A stretch of 64,000 nucleotides of DNA from Pisaster brevispinus (Eukaryota; Echinodermata; Asteroidea; Forcipulatida; Asteriidae), in NCBI GenBank assembly GCA_023634235.1, contig JAMKCF010000003.1:16152742-16216741 (forward strand), given 5' to 3'. Of this stretch, positions 1 to 11,640 are shown piece by piece (position 1 is the first letter of the stretch; each line of letters starts with the position of its first letter). A program made the translations under genes and the position numbers. The notes beneath the pieces were generated by a model, which saw only the letters and a list, made by a program, of their open reading frames with translations, had not been told where the DNA came from and searched no databases.

Positions 1-1662
1 TTTTATATCAAGGCATAGGTCTGTAAAAACTGAAATTTTAGGCCGCGGAATGATTTTTCGTAATTTTTGAGACCACTATAGTGCCTAAGTGAAATGTCTG
101 ATTGATTTTGTATTACATTTGGTTATAAACTAGGTGTATATGTGTAACCTGATATAAGGATAGACCAATCACACTTTTGATGGGTATTAAGCAGGGGTCT
201 GAATGTGGGTCTGGCTGTAAAATTGCAAAAAATACCACCTTTTTCAAGTGGTTATTTGACAACATTTCTTACAGATTTACAAATTTTCCCCCAAAATATT
301 TTGTATCCAGTCTACTTGTGTGAGAAATCAAAAAAATTGACTCTTTACTCCTTCATTTAAAAAAAAAAATCAAATGAATATGACTAATTTAAGGTTATTG
401 TTGTACATCGAAGTTTTTAGTGAAATCACTTGTTTACAAAAGAGCCACAGAACCTAGACTAAGTTCCTGCAGACCATGGAAGCGTAGTGCCGCCACTTGA
501 ATGAAAAAAATCTGCACTTTTTGTGTATATGTGTACAATAACTATCATGTTCGTACATTATAGCTATCATACGTACATTACTACTATTGGATGTACAAAA
601 TAACTATCACTGACACGGTAACTCCGGACTTATCGTGTACAGAGGATACTTATCCTGTTAGTACATATCTATCATGTTCGTACATGATAATTGTCATCCC
701 CCCCATACACAATAATTATCATGTTTAGTGTATGTACAGAATAATGACGATTCACGATCAACTTCAGACGCATCATGTATAGTACACAATATTGTGCAGC
801 ATCTCCATGCAAAAAGTACTCTCAAACAACCCTGAGATAGTGGCTTATGAATACAGAGATGAAATACTTTAAAATGGCAACCGAAACACGGCTTTGTTTG
901 GATTTTATTAGGATGTTAACTAACAGTTTGTACCAAGCTTGTTTAAGAATATTATTTCACATGGAGATGCTTCACAAAATCTTTTTATACAGCTGGTCTT
1001 AAGGGGATGTGTTCATAAATCATAATTATTGTGTACGTACACATAACCTTTTGTGTAGTGTACAATTACGTACATGATAATTATCATGTACGACATCATA
1101 ATTGTCGTCTATACGTACATGGTAAGTCCGTAGTTATTTTGTACGTTGATAAGTAATTGTGTACTATACATAATAGTTACTATGTATGTTTATTGACGTA
1201 CATGATAGTTATTGTGTATGTACACATTAAGACATGTAAGAGAAGGATTGCTTTTCATGTGGCGGCACTACACTTCCGTAGTGTACAAACTATGCCTGCA
1301 GGAAGTCAAGGCTCTGTCAGCTCTTTTGTAAACAAGTGATTTCACTAAACTGCATGCATACACAACAATAACCTTAAATTAGTCATATTCATTTTTTTTT
1401 TACTTGAAGGAGTATAGAGAGTCATTTTTTTTGTTTATTTCTCACACAAGTAGACTGGACACAATGTATATTTATAAATACTCATCAAAGGGGGGGGGGT
1501 TGGTCTATCCTTATAGCAGGTCACACATATACAACTAGTTTATAACCAAATGTAATACAAAAGCAATCAGGCATTTCACTTAGGCACTAGGGGGTCTCAA
1601 AAATGATGAAAAATCATTCCGCGGGCTAAAATGTCAGATTTATAGACCTATGCCTTGATATA
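1..1662. mobile_element. Foldback (long inverted repeat) element, left end cut by the window
   Basis: The first ~497 bases reappear as reverse complement at about 1258-1662. The opening 'atcaaggcataggtct' matches 'agacctatgccttgat' near 1650, and 'agtgccgccact' near 490 matches 'agtggcggcact' near 1258. The left arm is longer because about 90 bases near 180-330 are missing or replaced on the right. The centre (498-1257) is rich in words such as 'gtacat' and 'aactatcatg' and has no plausible gene. A further copy of the arm at 23.1-23.6 kb continues beyond the position where this window starts, so the true element probably extends left of base 1. No transposase is visible; it is probably a non-autonomous foldback or MITE-like DNA element. 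Confidence 0.75.
1069..1092. repeat. 24-bp perfect palindrome inside the foldback centre
   Basis: Twelve bases starting CGTACATGATAA are followed at once by their reverse complement, giving a perfect palindrome with no spacer. Related but imperfect copies of the same words lie at 520-720 and 1020-1220. Confidence 0.85.
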
Positions 1663-2300
1663 AAAATGTCATGCTGCTTTTGACAGTAGATTCTAGTTGA
1701 TGGGGGTACCAAGTACCCTGTATATTAATTTGTAGTTACATCTTATCTCAGTTTGTAGATATACATGTAGGGCCTCTAAAAATGCCCAAAACACAAAAAG
1801 TAAGTTTGAAGGGGCGGGGCTTAAACGTTTAGGGGGTCATATCTCAGAAATGTTAAGGAGTAGGTTTCTAAAATTTGGTGAGTGTTCATGACACCTAGTT
1901 TATAACCAAATGTAATACAAAAGCAACCTGACATTTCACTTTAAGCACCAGGGGTCTCAAAAATGATGAAAAATCATTCCGCGGGCTAAAATGTCAGTTT
2001 TGATAGACCTATGCCTTGATATAAGAATGTCCTATGCTACTTTTGACAGTATATTCTAGTTGATGGGGTACCAGGTACCCTGTATATTAATTTGCAGTTA
2101 CATATCTTTTCTCAATTTGTAGATATAGGCCTCTAAAAATGCCCAAAACACAACAAGTAAATTTGAAGGGGCGGGGCTTAAACTTTTATGGGGCCATACC
2201 TCAGAAATGTTAAGGAGTAGTTTTCTAAAATTTGGTGAGTGTTCAAGACACCCATAGGGGAATGTTTACAAACAAAAATAGCAAAATCTGATACGGGGCC
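1663..2300. repeat. Tandem duplication of the foldback right-arm flank (~350-bp period)
   Basis: Sequence at about 1533-1890 ('ctagtttataaccaaatg' through 'ggtaccaagtaccctg' to 'ttaaggagtagg') recurs at about 1893-2245 with scattered substitutions. The second copy ends near 'gtgttcaagacaccc'. The same block is present on the opposite strand at 23.1-23.6 kb. No coding potential is seen. Confidence 0.75.
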
Positions 2301-3100
2301 TGCCAACCCGTCAGGTGAGTTGGCACGGAATGACTCATAAGGGAATGTAACATAATACGCTTCGGGGGGGGGGGGGGGGGAGTTAAGTCTGAGATTTAAG
2401 TCATCAAAAGTTTTTCATCAATGTGGGGTTATTCAACAAGCCTACAGAACACTCAGGAAAAGGTGCCTGATTGATTAAAGTGTTCTTATTTAATGATACT
2501 GGTTCAAACTGAGAGAAAAACTTAAAAATGCATTTTTCCTGTTTTTGGAAAAAAATCAGTTTTTGAGGCAGTATTTTCACAACAGGATACAATTGCCCAA
2601 GTTTTCCTCACCAGATATGGAAAGACCAATGTTGGCCCTTATCACAACCGAAAGGAAATTTTTCTGAGGCCCCTGGCAAATTGAAATTTTTAGGGCCAAA
2701 AATAGGGTAAAAATGTCGATTTTGCAAGTTGTAAAAACATGCTTTAAATGCTTGATGCAAAAATAGCATAAGGGTAAAATTTATAGCAATAATTTTTTTT
2801 CTCAAGTAAGGCCAAGAATGATACTTTGTAGTGGTATAAAAGGTTTTATGAAATAATTTTGCATTTTGGTAGAGTGGAGTTATAAACATGAGGTAAAAAA
2901 CAGTTTTTCAGACCTCCAAATCGGCCTTAAATGCCCAAAACACAAAATGAGCTGTTACCATGGCAACGGGCTATATATGGATTTGAAAGTTCAATTTTGT
3001 TTACTTGCACCCCAAGGCCCTTCGACCTACAAAGTATAAAAAAAAAAGATTTTTTGACCGTGGACACATATGTCAAGTATTTACGTGAAATAACACTTAA
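2300..3100. other. Stretch with no gene recognised
   Basis: AT-rich sequence with a run of about 16 G near 2365-2380. Open frames here are short and unlike any family I know. The phrase 'atgcccaaaacacaa' near 2930 is shared with the repeat at 1790 and 2140, so part of this is also repeat-derived. Confidence 0.5.
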
Positions 3101-3297
3101 CCCTTCTAGTGCCTGGCTGTACCAATTCCAATTGCACCCCACTTTGCTGTCACTCTGGATCCTCCCATAAAATGTTACCCCTTCTAGTGCCATACTGTTT
3201 CAATCCCAAACATGCATCCCACTTTTCTGTCACTCTGGATCCTCTCATAAAATGTTACCCCTTCTAGTGCCAGACTGTACCAATTCCAATTGCACCC

Positions 3298-3974
3298 TAG
3301 TCTGAGATAACAGTTATTCCTCTGCATCAGCCACGAAAAACGCCCCCACAGATTACATACATGTAGCTATCAGGCGCCCCAACTCGCAATCTCAGACTTG
3401 ACCCCCTTGCGTTTATGTATTTATTCATGCATTCAAAGATAAATGTAAACAATCAAGCGTACGCCAGGGAGCTGGCCAATCAGGAGACGGCAAAAACAAT
3501 ACTGGCAGCGTCTATTACTAACAGGCTGAACTCGCTTCAAATTGTTGCTTTATGTTCATTCGATATTAAATTTGTATAGTCCTTGGTACGTAGACAGTTT
3601 TTAAAATACATATATAAGTTTAGTGAGAGATCTTAATGTAGTAAAAAACACACAACAAAATACATGATTCCTACTCCGCGATAACAGTTGCACCCTACAG
3701 TTTAAATGGAAGAGCTCACAACCTATCTTGTAGATGGTTTTGTTTGAATATTCATGTTATCGAAGGTTTTTGCAATTCCCTCCAATCAGATTGTTCCGTC
3801 CACATTTGGACAAATTCGCCATAGGGTGTGTACAAACCGTTGCACAATGGTCCCAAGTCTGTGATCGTAGGCTAATGACGGAGGTTAATCTACAAGAGGG
3901 CGCTATTTCAGGGAATAATGTATTGGCTATCGGGTAGAGTAAAAGCCACGATTGCAGACTTGGAACCAAGTCTA
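3298..3974. mobile_element. Non-autonomous insertion in the satellite, copy 1
   Basis: A 677-bp block unrelated to the satellite lies between satellite monomers. It starts 'tagtctgagat' and ends 'ccaagtcta', so the termini are weakly inverted (TAGtCT and AGaCTA). The 9 bases before it are 'attgcaccc' and those after it 'attgcaacc', consistent with a 9-bp target duplication carrying one substitution. There is no convincing coding frame. A 9-bp duplication would fit a Mutator-like element, but the weak termini leave this open. Confidence 0.6.
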
Positions 3975-4919
3975 ATTGCAACCCATTTTTCTATCACTAT
4001 GGATCCTCCCATAAAATGTTACCCCTTCTAGTGCCTGACTGTACCAATTCCACTTGCACCCCACTTTTGTGTCACTCTGGACCCTCCCAAAAAATGTTAC
4101 CCCTTCTAGTGCCTGGCTGTATAAATTCCAATTGCACCCCACTTTTCTGTAACTCTGGACCCTCCCATAAAATTTTACCCCTTCTAGTGCCTGACTGTAC
4201 CAATTCCAATTGCATCCCACTTTGCTGTCACTCTGGACCCTCCCAAAAATGCTACCCCTTCTAGTGCCTGACTGTATCAATTTCAATTGCACCCCACGTT
4301 CTGTCACTCTGGATCCTCCCATAAAATGTTACCCCTTCTAGTGCCTGGCTGTATCAATTCCAATTGCACCCCACTTTTCTGTCACTCTGGATCCTCCCAT
4401 AAAATGTTACCCCTTCTAGTGCCTGACTGTACCAATTCCAATTGCATCCCACTTTTCTGTCACTCTGGATCCTCCCATAAAATGTTACCCCTTCTATTGC
4501 CTGACTGTACCAATCCCAACTGCACCCCACTATTCTGTCACTCTGGATCCTCCCATAAAATGTTACCCCTTCTAGTGCCTGAGTGTACCAAGTCCAATTG
4601 CACCCCATTTTTCTGTCACTCTGGATCCTCCCTTAAAATCTTACCCCTTCTAGTGCCAGACTGTACCAATTCCAATTGCAACCCACTTTTGTGTCACTCT
4701 GGATCCTCCCATAAATTGTTAACCCTTCTAGTGCCTGACTGTACCAATTCCAATTGCACCCCCCTTTGCTGTCACTCTGGATCCTCCCATAAAATGTTAC
4801 CCCTTCTAGTGCCATACTGTTTCAATCCCAAACATGCATCCCACTTTTCTGTCACTCTGGATCCTCTCATAAAATGTTACCCCTTCTAGTGCCAGACTGT
4901 ACCAATTCCAATTGCACCC

Positions 4920-5598
4920 TAGTCTGAGATAACAGTTATTCCTCTGCATCAGCCACGAAAAACGCCCCCACAGATTACATACATGTAGCTATCACGCGCC
5001 CCAACTCGCAATCTCAGACTTGACCCCCTTGCGTTTATGTATTTATTCATGCATTCAAAGATAAATGTAAACAATCAAGCGTACGCCAGGGAGCTGGCCA
5101 ATCAGGAGACGGCAAAAACAATACTGGCAGCGTCTATTACTAACAGGCTGAACTCGCTTAAAATTGTTGCTTTATGTTCATTCGATATTAAATTTGTATA
5201 GTCCTTGGTACGTAGACAGTTTTTAAAATACATATATAAGTTTAGTGAGAGATCTTAATGTAGTAAAAAACACATAACAAAATACATGATTCCTACTCCG
5301 CGATAACAGTTGCACCCTACAGTTTATATGGAAGAGCTCACAACCTATCTTGTAGATGGTTTTGTTTGAATATTCATGTTATCGAAGGTTTTTGCAATTC
5401 CCTCCAATCAGATTGTTCCGTCCACTTTTGGACAAATTCGCCATCATGGGTGTGTACAAACCGTTGAACAATGGTCCCAAGTCTGTGATCGTAGGCTAAT
5501 GACGGAGGTTAATCTACAAGAGGGCGCTATTTCAGGGAATAATGTATTGGCTATCGGGTAGAGTAAAAGCCACGATTGCAGACTTGGAACCAAGTCTA
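4920..5598. mobile_element. Non-autonomous insertion in the satellite, copy 2
   Basis: This is nearly identical to the block at 3298-3974. It differs by a few substitutions and small indels, for example 'gccatcatgggtg' against 'gccatagggtg'. It sits in the same satellite context and is flanked by 'attgcaccc' on both sides. The shared flanks show that it arose with the surrounding ~1.6-kb tandem duplication and not by an independent insertion. Confidence 0.65.
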
Positions 5599-6225
5599 AT
5601 TGCACCCCATTTTTCTATCACTATGATCCTCCCATAAAATGTTACCCCTTCTAGTGCCTGACTGTACCAATTCCACTTGCACCCGACTTTTGTGTCACTC
5701 TGGACCCTCCCATAAAATGTTACCCCTTCTAGTGCCTGGCTGTATAAATTCCAATTGCACCCCACTTTTCTGTAACTCTGGACCCTCCCATAAAATTTTA
5801 CCCCTTCTAGTGCCTGACTGTATCAATTCCAATTGCACCCCACGTTCTGTCACTCTGGATCCTCCCATAAAATGTTACCCCTTCTAGTGCCTGGCTGTAT
5901 CAATTCCAATTGCACCCCACTTTTCTGTCACTCTGGATCCTCCCATAAAATGTTACCCCTTCTAGTGCCTGACTGTACCAATTCCAATTGCATCCCACTT
6001 TTCTGTCACTCTGGATCCTCCCATAAAATGTTACCCCTTCTATTGCCTGATTGTACCAATTCCAACTGCACCCCAGTATTCTGTCACTCTGGATCCTCCC
6101 ATAAAATGTTACCCCTTCTAGTGCCTGAGTGTACCAATTCCAATTGCACCCCATTTTTCTGTCACTCTGGATCCTCCCTTAAAATCTTACCCCTTCTTGT
6201 GCTTGACTGTACCAATTCCAATTCG

Positions 6226-6720
6226 TCGCTCGTACCACGAACTGACCTAACTGACTAAAATCACACATTTTTGCAAATGTTTTTTTTCCAAATTATTGAC
6301 ATACAGTGTGTACTCATTTCTGTCAACATTTTCAGCAAGTTTCAGTGCCTAATACATTGTACGTAATAGTTTCGTAGTTACACTAATTAGTAAAAACGAC
6401 GTACACGTATCACTAGACTTGCCATTTTGTCTTTCCACAAAGTGACCTAACTAGATTCGCCACTTTACCAATGGTAATCTATGCGCTACAGCGCGCGCAG
6501 TTCGGGCGCGCGTGAGAATTTGCGTACCACAAAGTGACCTACAGCATGTAACTGGGAAGCGTAGTATTTTCACAAAGTGACCTATCTCGTTAGGTCTCTA
6601 TTACGCATTGGTTTGTACACAGCGCTCTGCGGGCAAAACTCGAATTTTCATTTTCACAAAGTGACCTATCTGTTTAGGAATTAATTACTAATTACTGATA
6701 GAAAAATGGGGTGCATACTA
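6226..6720. repeat. Spacer with scattered 'cacaaagtgaccta' words
   Basis: Satellite monomers stop and are replaced by sequence in which 'cacaaagtgaccta' recurs near 6437, 6530, 6574 and 6655, with a variant 'ccacgaactgacctaa' near 6233. Spacing is irregular (about 45-95 bp). No gene is recognised. A GC-rich palindromic stretch with 'gcgcgcgc'-type words lies near 6490. Confidence 0.55.
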
Positions 6721-7464
6721 TTTCTATTCCAAACGTGCATTCACACTGATCCTCCCCCAACATGTTACCCCTTCTATTGCCTTACTGTATAAATTGCAAT
6801 TGCATCCCACTTTCCTGTCACTCTGGATCCTCCCCCAACATGTTACCCCTTCTAGTGCCATACTGTAGATACAATTTCTGAAAGCTGGACACGCATGATG
6901 TAGTTTTGAAGATTCATCACAGCCCAAAGACTTTTTAAAAGATTGTTGAATCTAGGCTGGAGTTATTGTATGCATACATATTCTTTGGGTTTTTATTGCA
7001 GTAGATTCAAGATGATCTGACAATTAATCACATCCTTTCTAATGAGAGATGCACAAACTCAGCTGAAGAGATCATACACTTGTCTTCCATCCTAACCATG
7101 ATTTAAAAGATCTACGTCACCATCTCTCTGCATCAAACAACCTCAAATCTGTATCTTAAAGAATTCTGGAATATTGAGGTAAAATTGTTTTGTTAATAAT
7201 AAACATTATAAAAGGGCCTGTTTACACCAAATTTATAGGATCAATCCCCATCATGCACCCCACTTTGATGTCACTCTGGATCCTCCCAGAAAATTATACC
7301 CCTTTTGGATTGCCAAACTGTTTTATTCCCAAAATGCATCCCTTTTTACTGTCACTCTGGATCCTCCCCTACATGTTAGCTCTTCTTTAGCCTTGTGCTG
7401 TATCATTTCGAATTGAACCCCTCTTTTCTGTCACTCTGGATCCTCCCATAAAATCTTACTCCTT
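6721..7464. repeat. Diverged satellite monomers flanking an exon-like block
   Basis: Variant monomers containing 'ctcccccaacatgttacccc' surround the exon-like block at 7002-7178. The whole arrangement recurs at about 10314-11350 with extra satellite material, so this is a large-scale duplication within the satellite domain. Confidence 0.7.
7002..7178 (+). pseudogene. Exon-like block, copy 1 of 3
   Basis: The block is preceded by a pyrimidine-rich acceptor-like sequence ('tttttattgcag') and followed by a donor-like 'gag|gtaaaa'. The inside is alike in all three copies in the window (7002, 10828, 12421). This copy has an in-frame stop in the frame that reads MI-QLITS, so it would not code as it stands. 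The peptide is not one I recognise. It could be a duplicated, decayed exon of a host gene or part of a transposon. Confidence 0.4.
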
Positions 7465-9116
7465 CTAGTGCCATACTGTTTCAATCACAAACATGCATCC
7501 CACTTTGCTGTCCCTCTGGATCCTCCCATAAAATGTTAACCCTTCTAGTGCCTGGCTGTACCAATTCCAATTGCATCCCACTTTTCTGTCACTCTGGATC
7601 CTCCCATAAAATGTTACCCCTTCTAGTGCCTGACTGTACCAATTCCAATTGCATCCCACTTTTCTGTCACTCTGGATCATCCCATTAAATCTTACCCCTT
7701 CTAGTGCCATACTGTTTCAATTACAAACATGCATCCCACTTTGCTGTCCCTCTGGATCCTCCCATAAAATGTTAACCCTTCTAGTGCCTGGCTGTACCAA
7801 TTCCAATTGCATCCCACTTTTCTGTCACTCTGGATCCTCCCATAAAATGATACCCCTTCTAGTGCCTGACTGTACCAATTCCAATTGCATCCCACTTTTC
7901 TGTCACTCTGGATCATCTCATTAAATCTTACCCCTTCTAGTGCCATACTGTTTCAATTACAAACATGCATCCCACTTTGCTATCCCTCTGGATCCTCCCA
8001 TAAAATGTTAACCCTTCTAGTGCCTGGCTGTACCAATTCCAATTGCATCCCACTTTTCTGTCACTCTGGATCCTCTCATAAAATGTTACCCCTTCTAGTG
8101 CCTGACTGTACCAATTCCAATTGCATCCCACTTTTTTGTCACTCTGGATCCTCCCATTAAATCTTACCCCTTCTAGTGCCATACAGTTTCAATCACAAAC
8201 ATGCATCCCACTTTGCTGTCCCTCTGGATCCTCCCATAAAATGTTAACCCTTTTAGTGCCTGGCTGTACCAATTCCAATTGCATCCCACTTTTCTGTCAC
8301 TCTGGATCCTCCCATAAAATGTTACCCCTTCTAGTGCCTGACTGTACCAATTCCAATTGCATCCCACTTTTCTGTCACTCTGGATCATCCCATTAAATCT
8401 TACCCCTTCTAGTGCCATACTGTTTCAATTACAAACATGCATCCCACTTTGCTGTCCCTCTGGATCCTCCCATAAAATGTTAACCCTTCTAGTGCCTGGC
8501 TGTACCAATTCCAATTGCATCCCACTTTTCTGTCACTCTGGATCCTCCCATAAAATGATACCCCTTCTAGTGCCTGATTGTACCAATTCCAATTGCATCC
8601 CACTTTTCTGTCACTCTGGATCATCCCATTAAATCTTACCCCTTCTAGTGCCATACTGTTTCAATTACAAACATGCATCCCACTTTGCTATCCCTCTGGA
8701 TCCTCCCATAAAATGTGAACCCTTCTAGTGCCTGGCTGTACCAATTCCAATTGCATCCCACTTTTCTGTCACTCTGGATCCTCTCATAAAATGTTACCCC
8801 TTCTAGTGCCTGACTGTACCAATTCCAATTGCATCCCACTTTTTTGTCACTCTGGATCCTCCCATTAAATCTTACCCCTTCTAGTGCCATACAGTTTCAA
8901 TCACAAACATGCATCCCACTTTGCTGTCCCTCTGGATCCTCCCATAAAATGTTAACCCTTTTAGTGCCTGGCTGTACCAATTCCAATTGCATCCCACTTT
9001 TCTGTCACTCTGGATCCTCCCATAAAATCTTACCCCTTCTAGTGCCATACTGTTTCAATCACAAACATGCATCCCACTTAGCTGTCACTCTGGATCCTCC
9101 CATAAAATGTTAACCC
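7465..9116. repeat. Satellite higher-order repeat (236 bp within 708 bp)
   Basis: Three 78-79-bp monomers make a 236-bp unit. One monomer in three carries 'acaaacatgcatccc'. Three such units make a 708-bp block, seen twice in tandem. Diagnostic variants repeat exactly 708 bases apart: 'gctatccctctgg' near 7978 and 8686, 'ctctcataaaatg' near 8071 and 8779, 'ttttttgtcac' near 8131 and 8839, and 'catacagtttcaatc' near 8180 and 8888. This is the organisation expected from unequal exchange of multi-monomer blocks. Confidence 0.9.
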
Positions 9117-10470
9117 TTCTAGTGCCTGACTGTACCAATTCCAATTGCATCCCACTTTTCTGTCACTCTGGATCCTCCCATAAAATGATACCCCTTCTAG
9201 TGCCTGACTGTATCAAATCCAATTGCATCCCACTTTTCTGTCACTCTGGATCCTCCCTTAAAATGTTACCCCCTCTAGTGCCTGACTGTATCAATTCCAA
9301 TTGCATCCCACTTTTCTGTCACTCTGGATCCTCCCATAAAATGTTACCCCTTCTAGTGCCATACTGTTTCAATCACAAACATGCATCCCACTTTGCTGTC
9401 CCTCAGGACCCTCCCCCCACATGTTACCCCTTCTAGTGCCTTACTGTATTAATTCCAATTGCACCCCACTTTTCTATCACTCTGGATCCTCCCATAAAAT
9501 GTTACCCCTTCTAGTGCCATTTCAATCCCAAACATGCATCCCACTTTTCTGTCACTCTGCATGGTCCCTCCCATAAAATGTTACCCCTTCTAGTGCCTGG
9601 CTGTATCAATTCCAATTGCATCCCACTTTTCTGTCACTCTGGATCCTCCCATAAATTGGTACCCCTTCTGGTGCCTGACTGTACAAATTCCAATTGCATC
9701 CCACTTTTCTGTCACTCTGGATCCTCCCATAAAATGTTACCCCTTCTAGTGCCTGACTGTACCAATTCCAATTGCATCCCACTTTGCTGTCACTGTGGAT
9801 CCTCCCATAAAATGTTACCCCTTTCTAGTGCCTGGCTGTATCAATTCCAATTGCACCCCACTTTGATGTCACTCTGGATCCTCCCATAAAATCTTACCCC
9901 TTATAGTGCCATACTGTTTCAATTCCAATTGCATCCCACTTTTCTGTCACTCTGGATCCTCCCATAAATTGTTACCCTTTCTAGTGCCTGACTGTACCAA
10001 TTCCAATTGCACCCCACTTTGCTGTCACTCTAGATCCTCCCATAAAATGTTACTTTTCTAGTGCCTGACTGTACCAATTCCAATTCCACCCCACTTTGCT
10101 GTCACTCTGGATCCTCCCATAAAATGTTACCCCTTCTTGTGCCTGACTGTAGCAATTCCAATTGCTCCCCACTTTTCTGTCACTCTGGATCCTCCCATAA
10201 AATGTTACCCCTTCTAGTGCCTGACTGTACCAATTCCAATTGCACCCCACTTTGATGTCACTCTGGATCCTCCCCCGACATGTTACCCCTTCTATTGGCC
10301 ATACATGTACATGTACTATTTCAATTCCAAACGTGCATTCACACTGATCCTCCCCCAACATGTTACCCCTTCTATTGCCTTACTGTATAATTTGCAATTT
10401 TGCATCCCACTTTGCTGTCACTCTGGATCCTCCCCCAACATGTTACCCCTTCTAGTGCCATACTGTAGAT
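9117..10470. repeat. 78-bp satellite array, distal block
   Basis: The same 78-bp monomers continue without clear higher-order structure and with more indels and substitutions than at 7.5-9.1 kb. Near 10270 they change into the 'cccccaacatgttacccc' variant that also borders the exon-like blocks. Confidence 0.85.
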
Positions 10471-11640
10471 ACAATTTCTGAAAGCAGGACATGCCTGATG
10501 TGGTTCTGAAGATTCATCACAGCCCAAAGACTGTTATAAAAAAATGTTGCCTGTCTTGCATCCAATTTGTTGTCAGTCTGGGTTTTCCCCCAATCCCTTC
10601 TTGTGCCATACTGTATGAATCCCAAACATTAATCCAACTTTGTTGTTACACTGGATCCTCCTCCAACATATTACCCCTTCTAGTGCCATACTGTAGACAA
10701 AGTTTCTGAAAGCAGGATACGCTCGTTGTGGTTTTGAAGATATATCACAGTCGAAAGACTTATAAAAAATGTTGATCCTTGTCTGGAGTAATTGTATGCA
10801 TACATCTTCTTTGGGTTTTTATTGCAGTAGATTCAAGATGATCCGACAATTAATCACATCCATTCTAATGAGAGATGAACAAACTCAGCTGAAGAGATCA
10901 CTTGGCTTCCATCTTAACCATGATCTCAAAGTTCTACGTCACAATATCTCTGCATCAAGCGACCTCAATTCTTCATCTTAAAGAATTCTGGAATATTGAG
11001 GTAAAATTGTTTTGTTAATAATAAACATTGTAAAAGGGCCTGTTTACACCAAATTTATAGGATCAATCCCAATCATGCACCCCACTTTGATGTCACTCTG
11101 GATCCTCCCCAACATGTTACCCCTTCTATTGCCTGCTGTGACAATTCAAATTGCATCCCACTTTGCTGTCCCTCTGGACCCTCCCCAAAAATATTACCCC
11201 TTTTGGATTGCCAAACTGTTTTATTCCCAAACATGCATTCCTTTTTTACTGTCACTCTGGATCCTCCCCCTACATGTTAACCCTTCTTTAGCCTTGTACT
11301 GTATCATTTCGAATTGAACCCCTTTTTTCTGTCACTCTGGATCTCCCATAAAATCTTACCCCTTCTAGTGCCATACTGTTTCAATCACAAACATACATCC
11401 CACTTTGCTGTCACTCTGGATCCTCCCCCAACATGATACCCCTTCTTTCGCCTTAGTGTATCAATTCCAATTGCGTCCCACTTTGCCGTCTCTCTAAAGC
11501 CTCCCCTAAAAGTGTTATGCCCCTTCTAGTGCCATACCGTATCAAACTCAAACACCTGTCCAATCATGTATCAATCCCAAACATGGACCCCTCTTTGCTG
11601 TCAATGGGGATACTCCCCCAACATGTTACCCCTTTTACAT
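10471..11640. repeat. Second large copy of the diverged satellite and exon-like arrangement
   Basis: Sequence from 'tagatacaatttctgaaag' onward repeats 6860-7440 with insertions. It includes exon-like copy 2 and degenerate monomers ending near 11640. The monomers here are the most diverged of the satellite domain. Confidence 0.7.
10828..11000 (+). pseudogene. Exon-like block, copy 2 of 3
   Basis: This is the best preserved copy. Between 'tttttattgcag' and 'gag|gtaaaattg' one frame reads without a stop as MIRQLITSILMRDEQ...LKRSLGFHLNHDLKVLRH before a stop near the 3' end. The frame is broken in copies 1 and 3. I do not recognise the peptide. Conservation of both AG and GT borders in three copies suggests the unit was once a spliced exon. 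Confidence 0.4.

Larger units (their letters stand above)
3103..6225. repeat. 78-bp satellite array, proximal block
   Basis: Tandem monomers of about 78 bp are recognised by 'ccaattccaattgca', 'ctgtcactctggatcctcc', 'cataaaatgttacccc' and 'cttctagtgcctg'. Because 78 is divisible by 3, frames stay open on both strands for several monomers. This gives repeated 26-residue peptides, which I regard as satellite shadows and not genes. The array is interrupted by two near-identical ~678-bp insertions. A ~1.6-kb segment (about 3180-4690) is repeated in tandem (about 4800-6215), with one monomer missing from the second copy. Confidence 0.9.

Noticed and set aside
3972..10361. Many open frames of 60-200 codons on both strands with 26-residue repeats
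   Set aside because: They follow from a 78-bp satellite unit; no start context, splice structure or known domain supports them.
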